The notes beneath the pieces were generated by a model. The model was not told the DNA's origin. It searched no databases and saw nothing but the letters and a program-made list of their open reading frames with translations. A stretch of 51,411 nt of DNA from an uncultured Nodularia sp. (GTDB lineage Bacteria > Cyanobacteriota > Cyanobacteriia > Cyanobacteriales > Nostocaceae): positions 1-51,411 of the forward strand of contig CAIWDD010000127.1 in assembly GCA_903911355.1 (NCBI GenBank), in the 5' to 3' direction. Position 1 is the stretch's first letter; each line of letters begins with the position of its first letter. The position numbers were made by a program, and so were the translations under genes. Positions 8,611-17,441 of this stretch are shown here, in pieces.

Positions 8611-9794
8611 TGCAGTTTGCTAACCGTTTACAACCCCTGCAATCCAATGTATTTGCTGATATGGACAAAGCGAAAGCTGTGGCTTTATCAGCGGGAAGGC
8701 AGTTAATTGACCTGTCCTTAGGATCTTCGGACTTACCAGCTCAACCCCACGTAATTGAAGCCATAGCCAAATCTCTCCCTGACCCGAGTACCCACGGTTA
8801 CTTATTGTTTCACGGTACTCAAGGATTTCGCCAAGCAGCTGCTCACTGGTATCAAGAAAAATTTGGTATCAAACTTGACCCAGAGACAGAGGTGCTGCCC
8901 CTCATTGGTTCCCAGGAAGGTACAGCCCATCTACCCTTAGCAGTGCTTAATCCAGGGGATTTCGCCTTATTATTAGATCCGGGCTACCCATCCCACGCAG
9001 GGGGAGTACATTTAGCTAGTGGTCAAATATACCCAATGCCCCTAAGGGCAGAAAACAATTTCTTGCCGGTATTTGCGGAGATTCCAGCAAATGTTTTGGC
9101 CCAATCCCGGATGATGGTATTGAGCTATCCTCATAATCCTACGACCGCCATCGCTCCTTTATCTTTCTTCCAAGAGGCTGTGGTTTTCTGTCAGGAACAT
9201 AATTTGGTTCTAGTTCACGATTTCCCCTATGTGGATTTGGTATTTGGGGAAACTGACAATGTACCTTCTGTGCTGCAAGCTGACCCAGATAAAAGTGTCT
9301 CTATTGAATTTTTTACCCTTTCTAAGTCCTATAATATGGGGGGCTTCCGTATAGGCTACGCCATCGGTAATCCCCAGTTAATTCAGGCTTTACGCCAAGT
9401 CAAAGCAGCCATTGATTTTAATCAGTATCGCGGTATTTTGAATGGTGCGATCGCTGCCCTTACAGGACCTCAATGGGGAGTAACAGATGCTGTTAATACC
9501 TTCGCTAAACGTCGGGATGCGTTTATCACCGCTTTACACCGTATCGGTTGGCCAGTCCCCACCCCCGCAGCCACAATGTACATCTGGGCTAAGTTACCCT
9601 CCCCTTGGGAGCAAAATTCTGTGGAATTCTGCACTGAGTTAGTTAAACAAACTGGTGTAGCAGCTTCTCCGGGCGCAGGTTTTGGCAAATCTGGAGAAGG
9701 ATATGTCCGCTTTGCTTTGGTACATGAACCACCGTTACTGGAAACCGCTGTGGAGAGAATTGCTAAATTTCTTCAAACTTCACACCCGGCATAA
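8610..9794 (+). CDS. PLP-dependent class I/II aminotransferase
   Basis: Fold-type I aminotransferase of about 394 residues, cytosolic. It has the small-domain start LIDLSLGSSDLPAQP, STHGYLLFHGTQGFRQA, the cofactor loop GSQEGTAHLPLA, DPGYPSHAG, SYPHNPTTA with the substrate-binding Asn-Pro, and the PLP lysine motif FFTLSKSYNMGGFRIGYAIGN. The C-terminal substrate arginine is probably in GYVRFALVHE. It resembles enzymes annotated as LL-diaminopimelate or succinyl-diaminopimelate aminotransferases, but the amino donor and acceptor cannot be assigned. ATG 8610 is preferred to ATG 8601 because the latter lies wholly inside the heptamer repeat; no Shine-Dalgarno is visible for either. Confidence 0.88.
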   Translation: MQFANRLQPLQSNVFADMDKAKAVALSAGRQLIDLSLGSSDLPAQPHVIEAIAKSLPDPSTHGYLLFHGTQGFRQAAAHWYQEKFGIKLDPETEVLPLIGSQEGTAHLPLAVLNPGDFALLLDPGYPSHAGGVHLASGQIYPMPLRAENNFLPVFAEIPANVLAQSRMMVLSYPHNPTTAIAPLSFFQEAVVFCQEHNLVLVHDFPYVDLVFGETDNVPSVLQADPDKSVSIEFFTLSKSYNMGGFRIGYAIGNPQLIQALRQVKAAIDFNQYRGILNGAIAALTGPQWGVTDAVNTFAKRRDAFITALHRIGWPVPTPAATMYIWAKLPSPWEQNSVEFCTELVKQTGVAASPGAGFGKSGEGYVRFALVHEPPLLETAVERIAKFLQTSHPA

Positions 9795-9804
9795 ACTTAA
9801 AATA

Positions 9805-9835
9805 AAGTTAGGTATATTCTCAAATTACCTAACTT
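9805..9835 (+). promoter_or_regulatory. Hairpin immediately before the uvrC start
   Basis: AAGTTAGGTA (9805-9814) pairs perfectly with TACCTAACTT (9826-9835), with an 11-nt loop. The stem ends five bases before the GTG start of uvrC and begins ten bases after the aminotransferase stop. It could shield the uvrC ribosome site or mark an mRNA end. No U-tract follows. Confidence 0.55.
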
Positions 9836-9840
9836 GAACC

Positions 9841-11727
9841 GTGAATGTATCTGATAAAACACTACCACTGATTAAAGAGCCTGAACGTTTATCAGCCCGT
9901 CTTGGGGAAATCCCCCCGGAACCGGGTGTTTATTTGATGCGCGACCGGAGCGATCGCATTATCTATATAGGGAAATCACGGAAATTGCGATCGCGTGTTC
10001 GTTCCTACTTTCGGGAGGGAAATCACAAAAGTCATCGTACAGCTACCATGGTTCAGCAGGTGACGGAGATTGAATTTATTGTCACCGATACGGAAGCCGA
10101 AGCATTAGCCCTAGAAGCCAACTTAATTAAGCAGCATCAGCCATATTTTAACGTTTTACTCAAAGATGACAAAAAATATCCCTATATCTGTATTACTTGG
10201 TCAGAAGACTATCCCCGGATTTTCATCACTCGCAAACGTCAACTAGGTAACGCTCAAGATAAGTTTTACGGTCCTTATACAGATACAGGTTTATTACGAG
10301 AAATATTAAGCATATCTAAACGCATTTTTGCACTGCGACAACGACGCCAACCACTGTTTAAAGACCGTCCTTGCTTGAATTATGACCTAGGGCGATGTCC
10401 TGGTGTGTGTCAACAGTTAATTTCCCCCCCAGAATACCGCAAAACTGTAGAAAAGGTGGCGATGATCTTCCAAGGAAGAACCCAGGAATTGATTGATATT
10501 CTCACAGCACAAATGCAAACCGCAGCTGAAGCCTTAAACTTTGAATTAGCGGCGCGGATTCGTGATCAAATATCTGGGTTAAAATCCTTAACCGCTGATC
10601 AAAAGGTTTCCTTACCAGATGATACAGTTTCACGGGATGCTTTAGCACTGGCAACTGACAAAGAACGCGCTTGTATTCAATTATTTCAGATTCGCGCCGG
10701 GAAACTTGTAGGACGGTTGGCATTTGTCGCCAATAGTCATGCTGAACCGGGATCGATTTTACAGCGAGTTTTAGAAGAGCATTATCAACCTGCTGATGCG
10801 GTGGAAATTCCCACAGAGATTTTAGTACAGCACGATTTACCAGATGGGGAAATATTGGCGGATATCTTGACTCAACGCAAGGGGAGAAAAGTCACAATTT
10901 CAGCACCCCAGCGCCAAACTAAGGCAGAATTAATTGAGATGGTCCAGCGCAATGCTGAGTATGAATTACAGAGAATGCAGAAGTTAGGCGATCGCAACCA
11001 TGAAGCCATGGCAGATTTAGCCGCTATTCTTAATTTACCAGATTTACCCCACCGCATGGAAGGTTATGATATTTCTCACATTCAGGGGTCTAATGCTGTG
11101 GGTTCCCAAGTTGTGTTTATTGATGGGTTACCTGGTAAACAGCACTATCGCCACTACAAAATCAAAAACCCCACGGTGACAACTGGACATTCAGATGATT
11201 TTGCCAGTTTAGCTGAAGTTATCCATAGGCGATTTCGTCAGTATAGCGCCGACCCACAATTACCCAGGGTAGGGAATCCCGATTGGCCTGATTTAATTAT
11301 GATTGATGGCGGTAAAGGTCAGTTATCGGCGGTGGTGGCTGTTCTGCGGGAAATGAATTTATTAGCAGACCTGCGGGTTGTCAGTTTGGCCAAGCAACGA
11401 GAAGAGATTTTTTTACCCGGACAGTCTCAACCTTTAGAAACTGACGCGGAACAACCAGGAATACAGTTATTGCGCCGGTTAAGAGATGAAGCCCATCGTT
11501 TTGCTGTGAGTTTTCATCGTCAACAACGTAGTGAGCAATTTAAGCGATCGCGTTTAGATGAAATTCCCGGATTAGGACATCAACGACAAAAGCAGCTTTT
11601 AGGACATTTCCGCTCTGTTGATTATATCAGACAAGCCACACTCACACAACTAGCTGAGGTTCCAGGGATTGGACCGAGGTTAGCCCAAGAAATTTACAAT
11701 TATTTCCATCCCCATCACAATAATTAA
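9841..11727 (+). CDS. uvrC: UvrABC excinuclease subunit C
   Basis: Nuclease subunit that makes both incisions in nucleotide excision repair. 628 residues. Domains in order: GIY-YIG endonuclease (about 20-105; [24 protein letters not shown]), a Cys-rich region (about 170-200; [15 protein letters not shown]), the UVR UvrB-binding helix pair (about 210-245), the RNase H-like second nuclease (about 380-545; [19 protein letters not shown] and [12 protein letters not shown] with its catalytic Asp), and C-terminal tandem helix-hairpin-helix ([25 protein letters not shown]). The start is GTG 9841, the only in-frame option that keeps the full N-terminus. A stable hairpin sits just upstream. Confidence 0.97.
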   Translation: MNVSDKTLPLIKEPERLSARLGEIPPEPGVYLMRDRSDRIIYIGKSRKLRSRVRSYFREGNHKSHRTATMVQQVTEIEFIVTDTEAEALALEANLIKQHQPYFNVLLKDDKKYPYICITWSEDYPRIFITRKRQLGNAQDKFYGPYTDTGLLREILSISKRIFALRQRRQPLFKDRPCLNYDLGRCPGVCQQLISPPEYRKTVEKVAMIFQGRTQELIDILTAQMQTAAEALNFELAARIRDQISGLKSLTADQKVSLPDDTVSRDALALATDKERACIQLFQIRAGKLVGRLAFVANSHAEPGSILQRVLEEHYQPADAVEIPTEILVQHDLPDGEILADILTQRKGRKVTISAPQRQTKAELIEMVQRNAEYELQRMQKLGDRNHEAMADLAAILNLPDLPHRMEGYDISHIQGSNAVGSQVVFIDGLPGKQHYRHYKIKNPTVTTGHSDDFASLAEVIHRRFRQYSADPQLPRVGNPDWPDLIMIDGGKGQLSAVVAVLREMNLLADLRVVSLAKQREEIFLPGQSQPLETDAEQPGIQLLRRLRDEAHRFAVSFHRQQRSEQFKRSRLDEIPGLGHQRQKQLLGHFRSVDYIRQATLTQLAEVPGIGPRLAQEIYNYFHPHHNN

Positions 11728-12163
11728 CAATTATTTACCTGCTGCAATTCCTACCAGGATTTAAATGATCTCTTCAATATGTCTTCAATTTTTAGATTAA
11801 ATGTTAACAAAATCTTAAAAGAGAAATTTTGTTACAGAGGATACAGTAATTTATCACTGTTACTTTTTCAATACAATAAAGGCTGTTAAAACATATCAGT
11901 CGCGCTATAAAACCAAGCTCTCTCAAACGATTAATCATAGGGATCACTCATTTTCTAACAAATCTATAAATGAAAATTTGATTTCTATATCTAAAGTAAG
12001 ATGGTAATTTTGTAAAAATAGGATAGCATACAGAGACAATAAAAACCTCAATTTCAAAGTTTCAGGAAAAGCATCAACCAATATCAAAGTTTCTTATTGC
12101 TGCATCTAAATTTAAAATTCTTGCCTTCTCAATTAATAAATAGTTACAACCAGGGGTTTAAAA
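11728..12163. other. Long AT-rich intergenic region, 436 bp
   Basis: Runs from the uvrC stop to the small zinc-ribbon gene on the same strand. Very AT-rich, with many short A/T tracts and no ORF of note. It presumably contains the promoter and a long leader for the 66-residue protein. I see no tRNA, riboswitch core or strong terminator, though a small RNA cannot be excluded. Confidence 0.5.
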
Positions 12164-12364
12164 ATGAATACAGTCCAAAAAGTTCACTGCCCAAATTGCG
12201 GCAGTGATGCGGAAAGACACTATATTACTGATAGTCACTTAACCAGGACACAATGCCCAAGTTGCGATTACTTGATGATCAGTTGCACCTTGACCGGGAA
12301 AGTAATTGAGGCTTATGCACCTGGTATTTCTGTCACAAAACAATTGAGTGCTAAAGTTAGGTAA
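12164..12364 (+). CDS. Small zinc-ribbon protein, cyanobacterial hypothetical
   Basis: 66 residues with two CxxC knuckles, C9/C12 (HCPNCGSDAERHY) and C31/C34 (TQCPSCDYLM), 18 residues apart: a classic one-zinc ribbon. Similar small cyanobacterial proteins are sometimes labelled PriA-like because of the ribbon, but nothing of PriA helicase is present and I do not propose that function. A free-standing ribbon could bind nucleic acid or a protein partner. The start ATG 12164 is preceded by CAGGGG, a weak SD about 8 bases away. It is convergent with rlmN, the stops lying 4 bp apart. Confidence 0.8.
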   Translation: MNTVQKVHCPNCGSDAERHYITDSHLTRTQCPSCDYLMISCTLTGKVIEAYAPGISVTKQLSAKVR

Positions 12365-12368
12365 ACAC

Positions 12369-13427
12369 TTACTTACTGGCCCGGAGTTGTCCACAAGCAG
12401 CATCAGCTTCTAAACCACGAGAATAGCGGACACTCACAGCAATTTTTTGTTGTTTGAGAACGTTCACAAAAGCTTGAATGCGATCGCCTTTGGGGCGCTT
12501 GTAGTCAACTTCCTGGATGGGATTGTAGGGAATCAAATTCACATGACTTTGGAATCCCCGCAGACATTTTGCTAGTTGTAAAGCGTGCTCTGGTAGGTCA
12601 TTAAACCCAGCCAGGAGAATATATTCAAAAGATATACGTCTTCTCGTGATTTCCACATATTCCCGACATTCATCTAACAAGTCTTCTAGAGGATATGGTC
12701 GGGCGCTGGGAATGAGTTGTTCTCTAAGTGCTTGGTTGGGTGCGTGCAAACTCACAGCTAGAGTGACTTGTAAATTCTGTCGGGCAAATTGACGGATGCG
12801 ATCGCGAATACCAACGGTAGAAACAGTCAGCGATCGCTGTCCAATACCCACGTCTTGATTTAAGCATCTTAAAGATGCTAAAACATTATCAGTGTTTAAT
12901 AACGGTTCACCCATCCCCATAAATACCACATGGCTAACCCGTTCCTGAAAATCTTCCTGCACCGTCAATACTTGATCGACGATTTCATGTATTTCTAAGT
13001 TACGAGTATAGCCACCCTTACCAGTAGCGCAAAAATCACAGGCCATGGGACAACCTACCTGAGTAGAAACACAAACTGTCAGCCGTTTTGCTGTGGGAAT
13101 ACCAACAGTTTCAATGATTTGATCATCTGCAAGTCGTAACAGATATTTTATCGTGCCATCCGGTGCCACAGCACGATGATGTATCGTTGAACGTCCAATG
13201 GGGATTTCTGCAAGTTCTGCACGCAACTGTTTAGGAAAGACAGAAATATCAGCTAGCGATCGCACACCCTGATGATAAATCCAATCGTGCAGCTGTTTAC
13301 CTCGATAAGCTGGCTGTCCCTGCTGTTGTACCCACCCGCTTAACTCGGAAACAGAAGCACCTAGTAGGGGCGGAATTATTGCTGATTTGACTGAATTTAC
13401 CTGAGAAACAAGAGGCGTAGCAGACAT
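12369..13427 (-). CDS. rlmN: 23S rRNA A2503 / tRNA A37 C2-methyltransferase
   Basis: Radical-SAM enzyme that methylates C2 of A2503 in 23S rRNA and of A37 in some tRNAs. 352 residues, full length. The radical-SAM cluster motif is [11 protein letters not shown] (CxxxCxxC). Other signatures are [31 protein letters not shown] and [11 protein letters not shown], and the methyl-carrying cysteine is in the C-terminal DAACGQL. The N-terminal accessory domain is visible in [13 protein letters not shown] and [18 protein letters not shown]. Convergent with the zinc-ribbon gene and possibly separated from it by only 4 bp. Confidence 0.97.
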   Translation of the reverse strand: MSATPLVSQVNSVKSAIIPPLLGASVSELSGWVQQQGQPAYRGKQLHDWIYHQGVRSLADISVFPKQLRAELAEIPIGRSTIHHRAVAPDGTIKYLLRLADDQIIETVGIPTAKRLTVCVSTQVGCPMACDFCATGKGGYTRNLEIHEIVDQVLTVQEDFQERVSHVVFMGMGEPLLNTDNVLASLRCLNQDVGIGQRSLTVSTVGIRDRIRQFARQNLQVTLAVSLHAPNQALREQLIPSARPYPLEDLLDECREYVEITRRRISFEYILLAGFNDLPEHALQLAKCLRGFQSHVNLIPYNPIQEVDYKRPKGDRIQAFVNVLKQQKIAVSVRYSRGLEADAACGQLRASK

Positions 13428-13555
13428 AAATAATCAAAAATTGATACTTGATTTCTATGCTACAACTTTCAAATCATTTTGGGCGTGGTTCTCTTGATGG
13501 GGGACAAATGAACCACAGCAGGTCAGAAAACACAGCAAACTAGGAAAAATCATCT

Positions 13556-13652
13556 AGCGTTTCCACCTTTAGTGAGGAAACCAAATTATCTGTGTCCATC
13601 TGTGGTTAATTAACCCTTAAAAGTACCTACCAAACAGAGAACTGCTATATTT
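13556..13652 (-). repeat. Interspersed ~100-bp intergenic repeat, copy A
   Basis: Its reverse complement aligns base for base with 15027-15134, apart from a few substitutions, one 1-nt gap and a 10-nt gap. Shared blocks include TATAGCAGTT, CTGTTTGGT, GGTTAATTAACCACAGATG and TCCTCACTAAA. Copies A and B are inverted relative to each other, 1.4 kb apart. No coding content. Confidence 0.85.
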
Positions 13653-13667
13653 ATCTAGTATTTATAC

Positions 13668-13976
13668 TTAGGTAACCAGAAATTTTTCCACTTGAAACTC
13701 TGCTGATTCGACAATTGGGTAGGTTTCGCCCATGGCTTGGGTAAATTTGGCTGCAATTATTTGTAAATCCTCTCCGGGTATGGCTTGCCACTGTTCTCTT
13801 GTTGCCCAACGAATAATTAAAATAAGTTCTGTGGGGTCATTGGGGTTAGTCCATACTTCTTTACCCAAAAATCCTGGATACTTAGCCAGGGTTGTTGTCC
13901 AAATTTCGCTATCCTTCTGGATGTAATTTGCTCGCGCTTCTCGGGGAACTTGAAATTTCAGGAGTTCTATCACCAC
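13668..13976 (-). CDS. TIGR03792-type cyanobacterial protein, ABM-like fold
   Basis: 102-residue protein resembling the uncharacterised cyanobacterial TIGR03792 family, related to antibiotic-biosynthesis-monooxygenase/dimeric alpha-beta-barrel proteins. Visible features: VIELLKFQVPREARANYIQKD, WTTTLAKYPGFLGKEVWTNPNDP, ELILIIRWATREQWQAIP and a final VESAEFQVEKFLV. The alternation of strand, helix and strand fits one ferredoxin-like half of a dimer. No catalytic residues can be named. It lies between repeat copy A and the divergently transcribed phasin-like gene; the function is unknown. Confidence 0.75.
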   Translation of the reverse strand: MVIELLKFQVPREARANYIQKDSEIWTTTLAKYPGFLGKEVWTNPNDPTELILIIRWATREQWQAIPGEDLQIIAAKFTQAMGETYPIVESAEFQVEKFLVT

Positions 13977-14116
13977 ACTATTTAATTTCCTTGCTGTTTT
14001 TCAGAATTTGCCAAAATAGAAATGTAGGCTAAAATCACAACTTTTCCAGCATAGCTTGATGACTACACTCAACAGTCAAACTCAGCTAGCGGAGAATAAG
14101 GAACACCGAAGAAAGT

Positions 14117-14440
14117 ATGGATAGTAATAATTGGTTGCAACAGTTAATGATGCTAGGTATTGGTACAACGTCTTTGGTAGCTGAAAAAATGCGCCAAGTC
14201 AGTGACGATTTGGTCAAGGACGGTAAACTCGATCCTGAACAAGCTAAGGCGGTCATGGATGATATTGTACAGCAGTTAAGGTCAGACCAAGGAAACTGGG
14301 AAGAGCAAATGCAGCGACAAATGCGGAATGTTATGCAGGATTTCGGCGTTGCTCGTCAATCTGAGGTGGATGAATTACGGGGTAGAATTGACCGTTTAGA
14401 GCGTCAAGTGCGTGATTTAGAAAATAAGCTTTGGCGTTAA
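14117..14440 (+). CDS. Phasin-like small coiled-coil protein
   Basis: 107 residues, almost all helix. The N-terminal third (NWLQQLMMLGIGTTSLVAEKM) is amphipathic or weakly hydrophobic. The middle has LVKDGKLDPEQAKAVMDDIVQQL, and the end is a regular coiled coil (VDELRGRIDRLERQVRDLENKLWR). Proteins of this shape in cyanobacteria are usually labelled phasin-family, meaning possible polyhydroxyalkanoate-granule or membrane surface proteins. No PHA synthesis gene is in the window, so that role is unsupported here. GAAGAAAG just before ATG 14117 gives a usable ribosome site. Confidence 0.72.
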   Translation: MDSNNWLQQLMMLGIGTTSLVAEKMRQVSDDLVKDGKLDPEQAKAVMDDIVQQLRSDQGNWEEQMQRQMRNVMQDFGVARQSEVDELRGRIDRLERQVRDLENKLWR

Positions 14441-14503
14441 ACTAAATTGTGTCCTCTTGATCATCTGAAAAATGTCAGGTTGCCTCATTAGGGAGAGCTA
14501 ATT

Positions 14504-15025
14504 TTGAAATCAATTTTTCTCAGCGTGGGTTTCATGCTGGTTTGTGTTTTAGTTCTGGTATTAGCACAAGTTGGTAATAAGGTCAACTCTGCTGTTGCCG
14601 CTAATTTGACGGAAACTACACCAGCACCCACGAGTGTCACCAAAAACCAAACCTTGATTGCGAGTAATAGTATGTCTGATACCAATGTTGTAACTAATCC
14701 CTCTGGATTGAAATATGTGGAATTGGAAGAGGGAACTGGGGCGAGTCCTGAACGGGGACAAACCGTTGTAGTTCACTACACCGGTACTTTAGAAAATGGC
14801 AAGAAGTTTGATAGCTCACGCGATCGCAATAGTCCCTTCGAGTTTAAAATCGGTATCGGACAGGTGATCAAAGGTTGGGATGAAGGACTAAGCACTATGA
14901 AAGTAGGCGGTCGTCGTCAGTTAATCATTCCCCCGGAGTTAGGTTATGGTTCCCGTGGTGCTGGTGGTGTGATTCCACCCAACGCTACTTTGCTGTTTGA
15001 CGTGGAATTACTGGGTATTAAGTAG
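14504..15025 (+). CDS. Exported FKBP-type peptidyl-prolyl cis-trans isomerase
   Basis: Proline isomerase likely acting in the periplasm or thylakoid lumen. 173 residues. The N-terminus ([21 protein letters not shown]) is a signal peptide or membrane anchor, followed by a Ser/Thr/Pro/Asn-rich spacer to about residue 65. The FKBP domain (about 70-173) has the full set of pocket residues: [46 protein letters not shown] and [14 protein letters not shown]. The start is TTG 14504; GGGAG at 14491-14495 lies eight bases upstream, and the encoded N-terminus forms a normal signal sequence. Later ATGs would lose the signal. Confidence 0.92.
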   Translation: MKSIFLSVGFMLVCVLVLVLAQVGNKVNSAVAANLTETTPAPTSVTKNQTLIASNSMSDTNVVTNPSGLKYVELEEGTGASPERGQTVVVHYTGTLENGKKFDSSRDRNSPFEFKIGIGQVIKGWDEGLSTMKVGGRRQLIIPPELGYGSRGAGGVIPPNATLLFDVELLGIK

Positions 15026-15026
15026 G

Positions 15027-15134
15027 AAATATAGCAGTTATCTGTTTGGTGAGGTACTTTTAATGGTTAATTAACCACAGATGTACACAGATGGACACAG
15101 ATAATTCGGGTTCCTCACTAAACCTGAAAACGCT
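15027..15134 (+). repeat. Interspersed ~100-bp intergenic repeat, copy B
   Basis: Begins two bases after the FKBP stop. Matches the reverse complement of copy A (13556-13652), plus a 10-bp internal duplication (TACACAGATG next to GACACAGATA). The AACCACAGATG core is a repetitive motif also echoed near 37320-37350. Confidence 0.85.
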
Positions 15135-15331
15135 ATCGGGGAAGGGGGTGGAAGTGTGGGAGCATTAAGCCTATTTCTTCTTTCCCCAATTCCCAATTAA
15201 TTATTAATTATTAAAGCCTTTTTCAGGCTCATGAAGTACACACCAATTCCCTATTCCCTGTTCCCTGTTCCCTCAAACTAAAAAAATTTGTACCTCACGG
15301 GCATGGGAAATGCTATAACTATTCATTATTA
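15135..15331. other. Remainder of the FKBP-dnaB intergenic region, with heptamers
   Basis: With copy B this makes a 306-bp gene-free stretch between convergent genes. It contains four tandem heptamers at 15247-15274 (TTCCCTA, TTCCCTG, TTCCCTG, TTCCCTC), an ATTAATTATTAATTATT run, and a short AGCCT/AGGCT stem. Nothing coding is seen. Confidence 0.6.
15247..15274. repeat. Heptamer short tandem repeat TTCCCTG
   Basis: Four exact-length units, differing only at the seventh base (A, G, G, C). Intergenic, between the FKBP gene and dnaB. Confidence 0.88.
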
Positions 15332-16687
15332 CTAATAATTACCTTGTTTGGCTAAATTTTTAAACTTTGTAAACTGGGGATCAAATAAAAGTTTTATGGT
15401 TCCTGTCGGACCGTTACGGTGTTTCGCGATGATGATTTCTGCAATCCCTCGATCTGGACTGTCGGGATTATAATAATCATCGCGGTATAACATGACAACT
15501 AAATCCGCGTCTTGCTCAATACTGCCGCTTTCTCTCAAATCTGACAACATGGGGCGCTTATTGGTACGCGCTTCTACACCACGACTCAACTGAGATAAGG
15601 CAATTACCGGTACAGATAATTCCCTGGCTAAACCTTTGAGAGAACGAGTAATTCGGGATAGTTCTTGTACGCGGTTATCACCTGCACCCTCCATTAATTG
15701 CAAATAATCTATGACAATTAATCCTAATTCTGTTCCTTGTTCTGCTTGCAGTCGTCTGGACTGACTACGCATTTGGGTGATGGTAATATTAGCTGTATCA
15801 TCAATAAAAAGGGGTAGGTCTGAAAGTTTATCAATGGCACGGCTTAAAGGTTCCCATTGTGTTTGACTAATCCGTCCACTGCGCAGATAACCAGTTTCAA
15901 TCCCCGCTTCACTAGCTAATAGTCTCTGTACTAGCTGTTCTTTGGACATTTCCAAGCTGAAAAAGGCAATTGGTAATTTATAACCAGCTGCAATGTTGTG
16001 AGCCAGATTCAAGCAAAATGCCGTTTTCCCCATTGATGGCCTACCGGCGATGATAATTAAATCAGAACGCTGAAAGCCAGTGGTCATGGAGTCTAAATCA
16101 TAGAAACCACAAGGAATTCCCGGTAAGGCAATACCTTGGTGGCGAGTTTCAATATCTTGAAAGGTATTAATCAGAGTATCAGAAATGTGAGTTAGACCTA
16201 ATTGGGGACGTTCTTGAGTAACACCAAAAACTTTTTGTTCTGCTTGGTCTAAAATTATCGGTAGTTCGCTTTCTGTCTCGTAACCAAGATGAACAATTTC
16301 GTTACCAGCTTTAATTAATTGCCGTCGCAGGTACTTTTCCATGACCAAACCGGCTAAGGCATCAATGTTAACAGCTGACACTGTGCGGTCTACGAGAGTA
16401 GCTAATTTATTTCTCCCACCAATGCGGGCGAGGAGATCGTGATCGGCTAACCAACTGGTAACTGAGAGTAAATCTGTGGGTTTACCTTGACCATGAAGGC
16501 GCAGCGCCGCTTGATAGATATCTTTGTGGGCGCTGATATAAAAGGCTATGGGTAAGAGGCGATCGCTTACTCGCCCAATGGCTTCTGGATCTAGTAAAAT
16601 TCCCCCCAAAATTGCTTCTTCTGCTTCAATGTTTTGGGGTGGTAGGCGATCGCTACCATTACCTTGAAAACTCAGTTCTTCAGACAT
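15332..16687 (-). CDS. dnaB: Replicative DNA helicase
   Basis: Hexameric 5'-3' helicase of the replication fork. 451 residues, normal length, and no intein (cyanobacterial dnaB sometimes carries one). The N-terminal domain starts LPPQNIEAEEAILGGILLDP. The linker helix precedes the RecA-like domain, with Walker A GRPSMGKT at about 214-222, FFSLEMSKEQLVQRLLASE, Walker B LIVIDYLQLM, and the sensor/arginine-finger region LSQLSRGVEARTNKRPMLSDLRESGSIEQDAD. The C-terminus (IIAKHRNGPTGTIKLLFDP) is intact. rplI lies upstream on the same strand, 99 bp away, a pairing seen in many bacteria. Confidence 0.98.
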   Translation of the reverse strand: MSEELSFQGNGSDRLPPQNIEAEEAILGGILLDPEAIGRVSDRLLPIAFYISAHKDIYQAALRLHGQGKPTDLLSVTSWLADHDLLARIGGRNKLATLVDRTVSAVNIDALAGLVMEKYLRRQLIKAGNEIVHLGYETESELPIILDQAEQKVFGVTQERPQLGLTHISDTLINTFQDIETRHQGIALPGIPCGFYDLDSMTTGFQRSDLIIIAGRPSMGKTAFCLNLAHNIAAGYKLPIAFFSLEMSKEQLVQRLLASEAGIETGYLRSGRISQTQWEPLSRAIDKLSDLPLFIDDTANITITQMRSQSRRLQAEQGTELGLIVIDYLQLMEGAGDNRVQELSRITRSLKGLARELSVPVIALSQLSRGVEARTNKRPMLSDLRESGSIEQDADLVVMLYRDDYYNPDSPDRGIAEIIIAKHRNGPTGTIKLLFDPQFTKFKNLAKQGNY

Positions 16688-16716
16688 AAGCCATTTAAGA
16701 AAAGTTGGGACTTCTT

Positions 16717-16768
16717 GTACAGACGCGATTATATGGCTGACGCACAGCGGTAGCTATCGCGTCTGTAC
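16717..16768. repeat. Inverted repeat between rplI and dnaB
   Basis: GTACAGACGCGAT (16717-16729) and ATCGCGTCTGTAC (16756-16768) are perfect 13-bp inverted arms around a 26-nt loop. The right arm shares TAGCTATCGCGTCT with the palindrome at 23019-23040, so both belong to one repeat family. It could fold in the rplI-dnaB transcript. Confidence 0.85.
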
Positions 16769-16786
16769 TCCACACAACACCAAAAT

Positions 16787-17245
16787 TTAACTGGCTACAA
16801 CTTCAATATTGACCTGAGCGCTGACATCAGAATATAGCTTGACTTCGGCCTGGTAAGTCCCAAGATGGTTAATATCGGGGATAGAAATACCACGGCGATC
16901 AACTTCTTCACCGGTAGCTGTTTTGATCGCTTCTGCTACGTCTTGGGTAGTTACTGTCCCGAAAATCGCTTCGTTTTCACCCAGGGGTTTAGCAATTTGC
17001 AAGCTAGCAATTTTTTCTAAAGCTGCTTTTCGCTCTAAAGCTTGTTGACGCAGTTCTAATTGGCGTTGACGCTCTTTCTCCCGACGGCGTTCTACTTGTT
17101 TGAGGATACCAGGAGTGGCATGGGTTGCCAACTTTTGGGGAATGAGATAGTTACGAGCATAGCCGGGAGCTACATCTACTAAGTCGCCGGATTTTCCCAA
17201 CTTGCTAATATCTTGATTTAAAACTAACTGTACACGTTTGGCCAT
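16787..17245 (-). CDS. rplI: 50S ribosomal protein L9
   Basis: Large-subunit protein with two RNA-binding domains joined by a long helix; helps maintain reading frame. 152 residues. The N-terminal domain has [36 protein letters not shown], followed by the Arg/Glu/Gln-rich connecting helix (about 45-78), then the C-terminal domain with [14 protein letters not shown] and [17 protein letters not shown]. Complete. The upstream 196 bp to the adenine deaminase stop should hold the promoter for rplI and perhaps dnaB. Confidence 0.97.
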   Translation of the reverse strand: MAKRVQLVLNQDISKLGKSGDLVDVAPGYARNYLIPQKLATHATPGILKQVERRREKERQRQLELRQQALERKAALEKIASLQIAKPLGENEAIFGTVTTQDVAEAIKTATGEEVDRRGISIPDINHLGTYQAEVKLYSDVSAQVNIEVVAS

Positions 17246-17441
17246 CTTTTTTGTTTTTCTGTGTAAAATTTGATTAACTTGGGTTTTAGCGGCATCATCT
17301 GTTGATTAACCCCAGTAGCTTCGCTTATACCCTAAAGCTTACAGATCCTAGCGAATCATAGGGGTCGATCGCAACTATTTATTGATCAATTATCTCAATC
17401 AGGATTCGCCCCCAGGCGCAAAGGCGCAAATGTCATATTTG

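Noticed and set aside
11728-12163. tRNA or riboswitch in long gaps
   Set aside because: I looked for TTCGANNC arms, CCA ends and known riboswitch cores in all gaps above 300 bp by eye and found none; a covariance scan would be decisive.
12164-12364. PriA helicase fragment
   Set aside because: Only a generic two-knuckle zinc ribbon is present, and the gene is complete from ATG to stop; no helicase motifs lie nearby.
15332-16687. Intein in dnaB
   Set aside because: Checked because cyanobacterial dnaB often has one; Walker A, Walker B and the C-terminal motifs are contiguous at normal spacing.
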